Below are positions 1 to 8,382 of a stretch of 64,000 nucleotides of DNA, piece after piece. Numbering within the stretch: the first letter of the stretch is position 1; each line of letters begins with the position of its first letter. A model generated the notes under the pieces. The model was given only the letters and a program-made list of their open reading frames with translations. It did not search any database and had not been told where the DNA came from. Origin of the DNA: Anabaena sp. WA102 (GTDB taxonomy: Bacteria > Cyanobacteriota > Cyanobacteriia > Cyanobacteriales > Nostocaceae); contig NZ_CP011456.1 in the NCBI RefSeq assembly GCF_001277295.1, positions 2,604,001 through 2,668,000 on the forward strand. Reading direction: 5' to 3'. The translations under genes and the position numbers were made by a program.

Positions 1-363
1 ATCCTGCTGCAAAGTCAAGGAGTCATGCCCTATATTTATCAAAGACCAGCGGGGGAAGGAGAAATAGAGGGACGTAAGCACATTCACAAACCATTATGGC
101 AATTGGAAGTTAGTAATTTTGCGGGATTAAAAGAATTAGCAACTGTCTTTAGTCAACAGCGCAATGCAGAATTAGCAGTTGCCCTGAATCGTTACAATGG
201 CAGTAAATATTCATTTCCCCGCTTTACTCAGTCTGCGGCAGATGTGGCTGTTGTCAAAATTAAAAGTATCGAATGTCAAGCCGTTGATGAATGTGATGTT
301 TACGATGTGGAAGTAGATCACACCCATCTTTTTGTAACTTCATCTGGGATTGTTACTCATAAC
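1..363 (+). other. Intein C-terminal region within purL
   Basis: In-frame extra sequence ahead of the PurL C-extein. Seen: the C-terminal splicing blocks, with the penultimate His and terminal Asn (GIVTHN) and a Cys as the +1 nucleophile at 364-366. About 85 further residues upstream do not belong to PurL and could be the tail of a homing endonuclease or linker domain. The N-terminal splicing block A and the N-extein are outside the window, so a contiguous intein and a trans-split gene cannot be told apart here. Confidence 0.88.
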
Positions 364-2271
364 TGCGTCGGGGTTCCCACCGTTGGTGGTGAAGTCTATT
401 TTGACCCCGCCTACTCGGTCAATCCCCTGGTCAACGTCATGGCACTGGGATTGATGGAAACGTCGGAAATTGTCAAATCAGGGGCTTCTGGCTTCGGAAA
501 TCCTGTGCTGTATGTAGGTTCAACCACCGGACGGGATGGCATGGGCGGCGCGAGTTTTGCCAGTGCGGAATTAACTGATGAATCAATGGATAACCGTCCC
601 GCTGTGCAAGTGGGAGATCCATTTGTCGAAAAGTCCTTAATTGAAGCTTGTTTAGAGGCATTTAAAACTGGGGCTGTAGTGGCAGCACAGGATATGGGGG
701 CTGCGGGTATTACCTGTTCAACTTCGGAAATGGCGGCTAAAGGTGGTGTGGGGATTGATTTCGATTTAGATAAAATTCCGGTGCGGGAATCGGGAATGAT
801 TCCTTATGAATACCTGCTTTCGGAATCTCAAGAACGAATGTTGTTTGTTGCCGAAAAAGGACGAGAACAGGAATTAATTGATATTTTCCACCGTTGGGGA
901 CTGCAAGCGGTGGTTGCGGGGACAGTAATAGAAGAACCCATTGTCAGAATTTGGTTTGAGGGGAAAATTGCGGCGGAAATTCCGGCTGATGCTTTGGCGG
1001 AAAATACGCCTTTGTATGAAAGAGAATTATTGACAGAACCCCCAGAATATGCTCGAAAAGCATGGCAATGGACAAGTGATGATTTACCTGTTTGCAATGC
1101 TGCGGGAATTGAAATTGCGGGAAGTCTGGAAACTTGGAATCAGATTTTATTGACTTTGCTAGATACCCCCTCTATTGCTTCTAAAAGCTGGGTTTATCGC
1201 CAATATGACCATCAAGTTCAGAATAATACCGTATTGTTACCCGGTGGCGCTGATGCGGCTGTGATTCGTATCCGTCCCTTAGAAACACCCCAAAATCCAA
1301 AATCCAAAATCCAAAATCTAAAATCCGGTGTTGCGGCTACGGTAGATTGTAATTCTCGTTATGTCTATCTTGATCCTTATGAAGGGGCTAAGGCAGTAGT
1401 GGCGGAAGCTGCCCGGAATCTTAGCTGTGTGGGTGCTGAACCCATTGCTGTGACGGATAACCTCAATTTTGGTAGTCCAGAAAAACCCATTGGTTATTGG
1501 CAATTAGCATCCGCTTGTCGGGGTTTGAGTGAAGGTTGTCGGGAGTTGGGAACGCCGGTAACTGGGGGGAATGTTTCTCTCTACAATGAAACTTTCGATG
1601 CGGAAGGTAATCCCCAACCAATTTACCCGACTCCGGTTGTGGGTATGGTGGGTTTGATTCCTGATTTAACGAAAATTTGCGGACAAGGTTGGCAAAATGC
1701 AGGTGATATAATTTATCTTCTGGGTTTACCCATTCAATCCAAAATCCAAAATCCAAAATCTAAAATGGAATTGGGTGCTTCTGAATATTTGGCAACTATT
1801 CATCATACGATCGCTGGTAAGCCCCCTAGAATTGATTTTGATTTAGAACGACTGGTGCAAAAGGCTTGTCGTGATGGTATTCGCGCTGGTTGGGTAAATT
1901 CTGCCCATGATTCGGCTGAAGGTGGTTTAGCTGTAGCTATAGCGGAATCTTGTCTTTCTGGGAATTTGGGGGCGGAAATTAATTTCCCAATTAGTGCAAA
2001 TCACGATTCCCGTTTTGATGAAGTTCTTTTTGGTGAAGGTGGGGCGAGAATTTTAGTTTCTGTCAGTGGAGAAAACCAAGAAAAATGGGAATCCTATTTA
2101 CACCGAACTCTTCCAGAGAATTGGCAAAAACTGGGAACAGTAACTAATTCCGGTAATTTAGAGATTTTAACCGCAGATAACCATAAGTTACTCCAGGTTA
2201 GTCTCGAAGATATGAGCGATCGCTATTCTTTGTCAATTTCCAAACGTCTCGCCATCTACACCAATACCTAA
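1..2271 (+). CDS. purL: PurL, phosphoribosylformylglycinamidine synthase II, 5'-partial, with intein C-terminal end
   Basis: Catalyses the ATP- and glutamine-dependent conversion of FGAR to FGAM in purine synthesis. The frame is open from the first base, so the start lies outside the window. The first 121 codons are the end of an intein: block F ([13 protein letters not shown]) and block G (GIVTHN), followed by Cys at 364-366. The C-extein then begins [15 protein letters not shown], a conserved PurL active-site segment whose native form is GNC(V/I)GVPTVGGE, so the insertion is exactly between N and C. The rest ([20 protein letters not shown] ATP-binding region, [34 protein letters not shown]) is ordinary PurL to its C-terminus. 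Two short heptamer-repeat insertions lie in frame within it. purF follows 214 bp downstream, the usual cyanobacterial order. Splicing is inferred from the motifs. Confidence 0.95.
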   Translation: MLLQSQGVMPYIYQRPAGEGEIEGRKHIHKPLWQLEVSNFAGLKELATVFSQQRNAELAVALNRYNGSKYSFPRFTQSAADVAVVKIKSIECQAVDECDVYDVEVDHTHLFVTSSGIVTHNCVGVPTVGGEVYFDPAYSVNPLVNVMALGLMETSEIVKSGASGFGNPVLYVGSTTGRDGMGGASFASAELTDESMDNRPAVQVGDPFVEKSLIEACLEAFKTGAVVAAQDMGAAGITCSTSEMAAKGGVGIDFDLDKIPVRESGMIPYEYLLSESQERMLFVAEKGREQELIDIFHRWGLQAVVAGTVIEEPIVRIWFEGKIAAEIPADALAENTPLYERELLTEPPEYARKAWQWTSDDLPVCNAAGIEIAGSLETWNQILLTLLDTPSIASKSWVYRQYDHQVQNNTVLLPGGADAAVIRIRPLETPQNPKSKIQNLKSGVAATVDCNSRYVYLDPYEGAKAVVAEAARNLSCVGAEPIAVTDNLNFGSPEKPIGYWQLASACRGLSEGCRELGTPVTGGNVSLYNETFDAEGNPQPIYPTPVVGMVGLIPDLTKICGQGWQNAGDIIYLLGLPIQSKIQNPKSKMELGASEYLATIHHTIAGKPPRIDFDLERLVQKACRDGIRAGWVNSAHDSAEGGLAVAIAESCLSGNLGAEINFPISANHDSRFDEVLFGEGGARILVSVSGENQEKWESYLHRTLPENWQKLGTVTNSGNLEILTADNHKLLQVSLEDMSDRYSLSISKRLAIYTNT
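1290..1326 (+). repeat. Heptamer repeat inserted in frame in purL
   Basis: About five copies of the 7-mer CCAAAAT, encoding a Lys/Asn/Ser/Gln-rich stretch (around [14 protein letters not shown]) in the middle of PurL. The frame is kept on both sides. It sits in what should be a surface loop between the two halves of the protein. Confidence 0.8.
1736..1765 (+). repeat. Second heptamer repeat inserted in frame in purL
   Basis: Four copies of the same CCAAAAT-type 7-mer encode SKIQNPKSK within PurL, again without breaking the frame. Two independent in-frame insertions of one repeat family in an essential gene argue for tolerated expansion in surface loops. Confidence 0.8.
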
Positions 2272-2425
2272 GCAACAGCAAAAATCAAGGTTTAAACATG
2301 AAAATTTACAATTCATCCTCTATCCTTGACCAATTTACGGTACTGTTTTAGTGGATGGTTAAAGATTTGTTAAGAAGTTTTTAACTCTCCCTCAAGCAAG
2401 GTGACAGATAGGATTTCTTTACTTT

Positions 2426-2456
2426 TGACTTTTGACTTTTGATTTTTGATTTTTGA
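2426..2456 (+). repeat. Heptamer repeat (TTTTGAC/TTTTGAT) upstream of purF
   Basis: Tandem 7-mers TTTTGAC then TTTTGAT in the purL-purF spacer, ending about 15 bases before the purF ribosome-binding site (AGGAG at 2471-2475). A short tandemly repeated sequence of the type common in Nostocales intergenic DNA. Confidence 0.7.
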
Positions 2457-2485
2457 ACAACATCCCCACCAGGAGCAATACCAGC

Positions 2486-3976
2486 ATGATTCCCATGAAT
2501 TCGGATGAGTACCCCCAAATTGCTAACAACCCAATCAATAGTCATGAAGAGCGCCCTGACAAGCCAGAAGAAGCTTGTGGTGTGTTTGGCATTTATGCCC
2601 CAGAACAAGACGTTGCTAAATTGACCTACTTTGGATTGTATGCTCTTCAGCATCGGGGTCAAGAATCTGCTGGGATTGCTACCTTTGAGGGTACGCGTGT
2701 CCACCAGCACAAAGATATGGGTTTGGTGTCTCAAGTCTTTAATGAAACCATCTTAGATCAATTACCCGGAAATCTGGCAGTTGGTCATAATCGCTATTCC
2801 ACTACCGGTTCTAGTCGCAAAGTTAACGCCCAACCTGCTGTAGTAGAAACTCGGTTGGGTTTATTAGCACTTGCACATAATGGTAATTTAGTCAATACCG
2901 TAAAATTGAGAGAAGAGTTACTCAAAGATAAGTTTAACTTAATAACGACAACCGACTCAGAAATGATTGCTTATGCGATCGCTCAAGAAGTCAACGCTGG
3001 TGCAGATTGGGTAACAGGAGCTACCAGTGCCTTTCATCGGTGCGAGGGAGCATTTAGCCTGACTGTTGCTACACCCGTAGGTGTGATGGGAGTCCGTGAT
3101 CCTAACGGGATTCGTCCCTTGGTAATTGGCACATTAGATAGTGATCCTGTCCGCTACGTTCTCGCTTCCGAAACTTGCGGTTTAGATATTATCGGTGCAG
3201 AATATCTGCGTGATGTCCAACCAGGGGAATTAGTTTGGATCACGGAAACAGGCTTAGAATCATTTCAATGGCATCAACAATCAGAACGCAAACTTTGTAT
3301 CTTTGAAATGATCTACTTTGCCCGTCCTGATAGCCTCATGCACAACGAAACCCTATACAGTTATCGAATGCGGTTAGGACGGAAAATGGCGGCAGAAGCC
3401 CCCGTAGAAGCTGATTTGGTCTTCGGTGTCCCTGATTCTGGTATCCCTGCCGCCATTGGCTTTTCCCAAGCCTCTGGTATAGCTTACGGTGAAGGATTGA
3501 TTAAAAATCGCTACGTTGGTCGCACCTTTATTCAACCTACCCAAGCCATGCGAGAATCAGGGATTAAAATGAAACTTAATCCCCTTAAAGATGTCTTATT
3601 CGGTAAGCGAGTTGTAATTATTGATGATTCCATTGTCCGGGGAACTACTAGCCGCAAACTCGTTCAAGCCTTGCGTGATGCTGGTGTAGCCGAAGTCCAC
3701 ATGAGAATTTCTTCTCCTCCTGTAACTCATCCTTGTTTCTATGGTATTGATACTGATACCCAAGATCAATTAATTGCTGCTACGAAGTCAGTCGAAGAAA
3801 TAGCCAAGCAATTACAAGTTGACAGTTTAGCTTATTTGAGTTGGGAAGGAATGCTAGAAACAACCAGAGAAGATACTAATAGTTTTTGTTCGGCTTGTTT
3901 TACTGGTGATTATCCTGTGGCTATTCCTGAAAAAATGAAGCGTTCTAAATTGATTTTGGAAAAAGCCCTAGTTTAG
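2486..3976 (+). CDS. purF: Amidophosphoribosyltransferase PurF
   Basis: First committed step of purine synthesis: PRPP plus glutamine gives phosphoribosylamine. 496 residues from the ATG at 2486, chosen because AGGAG at 2471-2475 lies 10 bases upstream; an in-frame TTG at 2453 lies inside a repeat and is less likely. A short propeptide precedes the N-terminal nucleophile cysteine (EEACGVFGIY, Cys31), so the class II glutaminase domain is present. The PRPP-binding loop VVIIDDSIVRGTTS is intact, and the C-terminal CSACF cysteines fit the Fe-S-containing Bacillus-type enzyme. A strong hairpin follows the stop. Confidence 0.97.
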   Translation: MIPMNSDEYPQIANNPINSHEERPDKPEEACGVFGIYAPEQDVAKLTYFGLYALQHRGQESAGIATFEGTRVHQHKDMGLVSQVFNETILDQLPGNLAVGHNRYSTTGSSRKVNAQPAVVETRLGLLALAHNGNLVNTVKLREELLKDKFNLITTTDSEMIAYAIAQEVNAGADWVTGATSAFHRCEGAFSLTVATPVGVMGVRDPNGIRPLVIGTLDSDPVRYVLASETCGLDIIGAEYLRDVQPGELVWITETGLESFQWHQQSERKLCIFEMIYFARPDSLMHNETLYSYRMRLGRKMAAEAPVEADLVFGVPDSGIPAAIGFSQASGIAYGEGLIKNRYVGRTFIQPTQAMRESGIKMKLNPLKDVLFGKRVVIIDDSIVRGTTSRKLVQALRDAGVAEVHMRISSPPVTHPCFYGIDTDTQDQLIAATKSVEEIAKQLQVDSLAYLSWEGMLETTREDTNSFCSACFTGDYPVAIPEKMKRSKLILEKALV

Positions 3977-4004
3977 AAAATTGGGAATATCCAAGAAGTA
4001 ATTA

Positions 4005-4043
4005 AATTGGTAATTGATAATTTATAATTATCAATTACCAATT
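4005..4043 (+). terminator. Long AT-rich hairpin after purF
   Basis: Perfect 18-bp inverted repeat (arms 4005-4022 and 4026-4043) with a 3-base loop, starting 29 bases after the purF stop codon. No long U-run follows at once. It could end transcription or be a mobile palindromic repeat. Confidence 0.55.
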
Positions 4044-4065
4044 ATTTGGTATTTCATCATATTAC

Positions 4066-4196
4066 AATCAGGATTAAAGGATGTACAGGATGGTAATTTT
4101 TAGATGGTTTGTTGGTGATGAAAGTTGTATTTGTCTGAATCAGGATAACCAGGATTAAAGGATGTACAGGATGGTAATTTTTAGATGGTTTGTTGC
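4066..4196 (+). repeat. 81-bp tandem repeat array, left segment
   Basis: One and a half units of an 81-bp repeat whose core is TGTCTGAATCAGGATAACC, followed by AGGATTAAAGGATGTACAGG and a locus-specific spacer ending GATGGTTTGTTGGTGATGAA. The segment ends where an insertion sequence enters, within GGTTTGTTG. Further segments of the same array lie at 6553-6922, 8241-8382 and 10259-10339. Confidence 0.9.
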
Positions 4197-5371
4197 CAGA
4201 AGTGTTGAATGTTAGGAAAAGATTAAAAAAAAGTACCATAATTTGATACAATCTAAAAAAATCTAGATAAAGAATTATCAAATTATGCGCTTAAAGAATT
4301 TCCCAGAAGTGGTCAAAACAATATTGAAACCATTGCCCAAAAAAGATTATCCAGTTCTGGACACATTTTCATTTGTATCAGTGTGGTTACAGTATGTCAT
4401 GGATAAAAGTATAGTGAGTATGAGAGATTTATTTCAAAGACTAAATAATCAAGGGATAGATTTAAAAATATCAAATTTTTCCAAGGCAAGTAAAAAGAGA
4501 GATACTCAAGTATTTTTGGAGATAATAACTGAATTAAACAATCAACTGAGAAAGAAAAAAGGAAAGGAAGAAACCCAAGCATTATTTCCTATAGATTCAA
4601 CAATTATTACATTAACAAGTAAATTATTATGGAGTCAAGGATATCATCAAGTAAAACTATTTTGTGGGTTAGATAGTTTGACATCAGAAGTTGGTGGAAT
4701 GGTGATTCATTTTGGGCAAGGACATGACCATAAATATGGACAAGAAACAGTAGAAGCAATTCCGTCAAAAGGAGTAGGGATAATGGATAGAGGATTTGCA
4801 TCCTCCGAAAGAATATCTGAATTAAAACAACAAAAAAATAAAGCTTTTGTCTTAAGAATTAAAAATAATGTCACTTTAGAAATGCTAGAAAATGGTAATT
4901 GTAAAGTTGGCAAAGATGAAAGAGAAGTGGAAATTAGAGTAGTAGCATTTTGTGATATAGAAACTAAGAGTGAATTTCGTTTAGCAACAAACTTATTAAA
5001 TGAAGGAGAAGAGCAAGTTAGTAATCAAGAGATTATGGAAATTTACATACAAAGATGGCAAATTGAATTGTTATGGAAATTCTTAAAAATGCACCTCAAG
5101 TTAGACAGACTTATGACAAAGAATGAGAATGGAATTAGAATTCAGATAATGTGCTGTTTAATCGCTTATTTGATATTGCAACTAATAGAAATACCGCAAG
5201 AATTTGGCAAAACTTTATTAGATAAACTCCGTTATCTTCAGTCCTATATGTGTCAGGAAATAAGTTATGTTCATTGGTTTAGAAAACTTATTTGGATAAG
5301 ATGAAAAATAGCACTTATAGGCTAAGTTTATTTCAATATGTAAAGTTTTATTACGCTATTCAACATTTCTG
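4197..5371 (+). mobile_element. IS4-family insertion sequence, copy 1 (intact)
   Basis: 1175-bp element. Ends are CAGAAGTGTTGAAT (left) and the inverse of CAGAAATGTTGAAT (right), imperfect terminal repeats. It is flanked by the octamer GTTTGTTG, which belongs to the surrounding 81-bp repeat and reappears between the two copies and after copy 2, so the two elements share one target duplication. It encodes one full-length transposase. Confidence 0.88.
4285..5304 (+). CDS. IS4-family DDE transposase (intact)
   Basis: 339-residue transposase that would cut and rejoin the ends of the surrounding 1175-bp element. The likely catalytic residues are D in FPIDSTIIT, D in GIMDRGFAS and E in YIQRWQIELLWKFLK, the last matching the Y-(2)-R-(3)-E-(6)-K signature of IS4-type transposases. 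The start ATG at 4285 lies 88 bp inside the left end and the stop 67 bp inside the right end, as expected for a simple insertion sequence. Base composition is very A/T-rich. A nearly identical but frameshifted copy lies immediately downstream. The subfamily was not determined. Confidence 0.9.
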   Translation: MRLKNFPEVVKTILKPLPKKDYPVLDTFSFVSVWLQYVMDKSIVSMRDLFQRLNNQGIDLKISNFSKASKKRDTQVFLEIITELNNQLRKKKGKEETQALFPIDSTIITLTSKLLWSQGYHQVKLFCGLDSLTSEVGGMVIHFGQGHDHKYGQETVEAIPSKGVGIMDRGFASSERISELKQQKNKAFVLRIKNNVTLEMLENGNCKVGKDEREVEIRVVAFCDIETKSEFRLATNLLNEGEEQVSNQEIMEIYIQRWQIELLWKFLKMHLKLDRLMTKNENGIRIQIMCCLIAYLILQLIEIPQEFGKTLLDKLRYLQSYMCQEISYVHWFRKLIWIR

Positions 5372-5379
5372 GTTTGTTG

Positions 5380-6552
5380 CAGAAGTGTTGAATGTTAGGA
5401 AAAGATTAAAAAAAGTACCATAATTTGATACAATCTAAAAAAATCTAGATAAAGAATTATCAAATTATGCGCTTAAAGAATTTCCCAGAAGTGGTCAAAA
5501 CAATATTGAAACCATTGCCCAAAAAGATTATCCAGTTCTGGACACATTTTCATTTGTATCAGTGTGGTTACAGTATGTCATGGATAAAAGTATAGTGAGT
5601 ATGAGAGATTTATTTCAAAGACTAAATAATCAAGGGATAGATTTAAAAATATCAAATTTTTCCAAGGCAAGTAAAAAGAGAGATACTCAAGTATTTTTGG
5701 AGATAATAACTGAATTAAACAATCAACTGAGAAAGAAAAAAGGAAAGGAAGAAACCCAAGCATTATTTCCTATAGATTCAACAATTATTACATTAACAAG
5801 TAAATTATTATGGAGTCAAGGATATCATCAAGTAAAACTATTTTGTGGGTTAGATAGTTTGACATCAGAAGTTGGTGGAATGGTGATTCATTTTGGGCAA
5901 GGACATGACCATAAATATGGACAAGAAACAGTAGAAGCAATTCCGTCAAAAGGAGTAGGGATAATGGATAGAGGATTTGCATCCTCCGAAAGAATATCTG
6001 AATTAAAACAACAAAAAAATAAAGCTTTTGTCTTAAGAATTAAAAATAATGTCACTTTAGAAATGCTAGAAAATGGTAATTGTAAAGTTGGCAAAGATGA
6101 AAGAGAAGTGGAAATTAGAGTAGTAGCATTTTGTGATATAGAAACTAAGAGTGAATTTCGTTTAGCAACAAACTTATTAAATGAAGGAGAAGAGCAAGTT
6201 AGTAATCAAGAGATTATGGAAATTTACATACAAAGATGGCAAATTGAATTGTTATGGAAATTCTTAAAAATGCACCTCAAGTTAGACAGACTTATGACAA
6301 AGAATGAGAATGGAATTAGAATTCAGATAATGTGCTGTTTAATCGCTTATTTGATATTGCAACTAATAGAAATACCGCAAAAATTTGGCAAAACTTTATT
6401 AGATAAACTCCGTTATCTTCAGTCCTATATGTGTCAGGAAATAAGTTATGTTCATTGGTTTAGAAAACTTATTTGGATAAGATGAAAAATAGCACTTATA
6501 GGCTAAGTTTATTTCAATATGTAAAGTTTTATTACGCTATTCAACATTTCTG
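5380..6552 (+). mobile_element. IS4-family insertion sequence, copy 2 (frameshifted)
   Basis: 1173-bp near-identical copy of the preceding element, 8 bp downstream in the same orientation with the same ends. Visible differences are one A lost from the run at the left end, one A lost in the transposase gene, and a G-to-A change giving Glu-to-Lys near the end. Right flank is GGTTTGTTGG, restoring the 81-bp repeat. Confidence 0.88.
5467..6485 (+). pseudogene. Frameshifted IS4-family transposase
   Basis: Second copy of the transposase at 4285. One A is missing from the A-run near 5520-5525 (five instead of six), shifting the frame at about residue 19 (after KPLPK). The downstream frame is open from about 5526, and a 307-residue product could start at the GTG at 5562, keeping all three catalytic residues. 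It is probably inactive, but reinitiation at this GTG or slippage on the A-run cannot be excluded. The rest is almost identical to copy 1, so the duplication is recent. Confidence 0.85.
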
Positions 6553-6922
6553 GGTTTGTTGGTGATGAAAGTTGTATTTGTCTGAATCAGGATAACCAGG
6601 ATTAAAGGATGTACAGGATGGTAATTTTTAGATGGTTTGTTGGTGATGAAAGTTGTATTTGTCTGAATCAGGATAACCAGGATTAAAGGATGTACAGGAT
6701 GGTAATTTTTACATGGTTTGTTGGTGATGAAAGTTGTATTTGTCTGAATCAGGATAACCAGGATTAAAGGATGTACAGGATGGTAATTTTTAGATGGTTT
6801 GTTGGTGATGAAAGTTGTATTTGTCTGAATCAGGATAACCAGGATTAAAGGATGTACAGGATGGTAATTTTTAGATGGTTTGTTGGTGATGAAAGTTGTA
6901 TTTGTCTGAATCAGGATAACTA
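6553..6922 (+). repeat. 81-bp tandem repeat array, second segment
   Basis: Five TCTGAATCAGG cores at 6581, 6662, 6743, 6824 and 6905, each exactly 81 bp apart, with nearly identical spacers (one AGATGG to ACATGG change). The fifth unit is interrupted after GGATAACTA by the next insertion sequence. No coding frame is conserved. Confidence 0.95.
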
Positions 6923-8240
6923 CTTAACGGGTGACAAGGCGGTTGAAGATGAGATGTGGCAATAATTTGAGAAAATAAGGGAGTAAAAAAATAGGGACAA
7001 AGAAGCCCCCGAAGCAAAAAATGTTACCACAATCATATCAAACAATTTTCCGAAAGCATTTGAGTGAACAGCAGTATTTGACACTAGAGATATTGTTGTT
7101 ATTAATACAGGCTCATCGCCAAGTAAAACTGTCAAAATTGGCCAGCTTGTTTCCCCAACCAATTAAATATGAAAGCAGGAAACGTAATCTACAAAGATTT
7201 TTAGGAATAGGTAAACTCTGCGTAAAATTATTATGGTTTCCATTGATAAAATATTGGATTAGACAATCGTTAACACCAAAACAACTGAATCGAGAACAGC
7301 GCCGTTATTTTCATAAAAAACAGTATCAAAAATATGGTTATTGGATGGTAGCACTGGATAGAACACAGTGGAAGGGGCGAAATATATTTATGGTGACATT
7401 GGTATGGGGTACTCATGCCCTACCACTATATTGGGAAACATTAAATCATGTCGGAAATAGTAATTTACAAACACAGAAAAGATTAATAAAGACAGCAATA
7501 AAGTTGTTAAAAAAATGTCGAATTGTGGTGTTAGCAGACAGAGAATTTCATAGTCCAAAACTGGCTAAATGGCTTGATGAGCAAGGAGTTTACTTCGCTT
7601 TACGCCAGAAGAAAAACCTTTATTTTCAAGAAAAACCTGAACAAGAATATCAAGTTCTTAAAAATCAAGGATTTAAGCCAGGAATGTCGAGATTTTATGA
7701 AAAAGTTAAATGTGGTAAAGGGGATGAATTAGGCTTATTTAATATCGCTGTTTATTGGAAGAGAAAATATCGGAACTCTGGACCAAAAGAACCTTGGTAT
7801 ATCTTGACGAATCTACCAACTCTCCAACAAACTTTATGCCTCTATAGATGTCGATGGGGAATTGAGCAATTCTTTAAGGATTGTAAAACTGGTGGTTATA
7901 ATTTAGAGGATACTAAAGTAAATGAAACTCGCTTTTTAGCTTTAGTATTATTGATTGTCATTGCTTATAGTTTAGCCACTATGCACGGTCAACGGATGAA
8001 AAAATTAGGTATAGAGACTTATGCCGGACGTATTCAACAACATCAGGACAAGTACCCACGTCAAAGTGATTTTAGCTTTGCTCTCTACGGACAACTATGG
8101 ATTTATGGTATGGAATTATGGGCTGATTTAGCTCTGAATTTAATCAATCTCAAGCCTCATAAACGCCTCTTTTTTCAACGGGGCTTTCAGGCTCTATCCC
8201 TTATGAAACAAGCTCTTTAGCCGCCTTGTCACCCGTTAAG
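6923..8240 (+). mobile_element. Insertion sequence, IS4-type, 1318 bp, with 9-bp target duplication
   Basis: Perfect 20-bp terminal inverted repeats (CTTAACGGGTGACAAGGCGG at the left end, its complement at the right) and a perfect 9-bp direct duplication GGATAACTA at 6914-6922 and 8241-8249. The target is the core of the 81-bp repeat. It contains one full-length transposase gene, so it is potentially active. Confidence 0.95.
7021..8220 (+). CDS. DDE transposase of the 1318-bp element
   Basis: 399-residue transposase filling the element almost from end to end. The expected RNase H-like triad is visible: D in VALDRTQWKG, D in VLADREFHS and E in YRCRWGIEQFFKDCK, the last an IS4-type Y-R-E-K signature. 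It is not closely similar to the transposases at 4285 or 8630. The ATG at 7021 is the first Met; the upstream 98 bp contain the left terminal repeat. It has no truncation or internal stop. The family call (IS4 group) rests on the signature; the subgroup is not known. Confidence 0.92.
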   Translation: MLPQSYQTIFRKHLSEQQYLTLEILLLLIQAHRQVKLSKLASLFPQPIKYESRKRNLQRFLGIGKLCVKLLWFPLIKYWIRQSLTPKQLNREQRRYFHKKQYQKYGYWMVALDRTQWKGRNIFMVTLVWGTHALPLYWETLNHVGNSNLQTQKRLIKTAIKLLKKCRIVVLADREFHSPKLAKWLDEQGVYFALRQKKNLYFQEKPEQEYQVLKNQGFKPGMSRFYEKVKCGKGDELGLFNIAVYWKRKYRNSGPKEPWYILTNLPTLQQTLCLYRCRWGIEQFFKDCKTGGYNLEDTKVNETRFLALVLLIVIAYSLATMHGQRMKKLGIETYAGRIQQHQDKYPRQSDFSFALYGQLWIYGMELWADLALNLINLKPHKRLFFQRGFQALSLMKQAL

Positions 8241-8382
8241 GGATAACTAGGATTAAAGGATGTACAGGATGGTAACTTTTAGATAGTTTGTTGGTGATGA
8301 AAGTTGTATTTGTCTGAATCAGGATAACCAGGATTAAAGGATGTACAGGATGGTAATTTTTAGATGGTTTGTTGGTGATGAA
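8241..8382 (+). repeat. 81-bp tandem repeat array, third segment
   Basis: Rest of the unit broken by the previous element plus one more unit, ending in GGTGATGAA at 8374-8382, where a third type of insertion sequence has entered. Slight divergence (CTAGG for CCAGG, AACTTTTAGATAG for AATTTTTAGATGG). Confidence 0.92.

Noticed and set aside
6553..6922. CRISPR array in the 81-bp repeats
   Set aside because: The so-called spacers are nearly identical from unit to unit and the unit is a simple tandem repeat; no cas genes are near.
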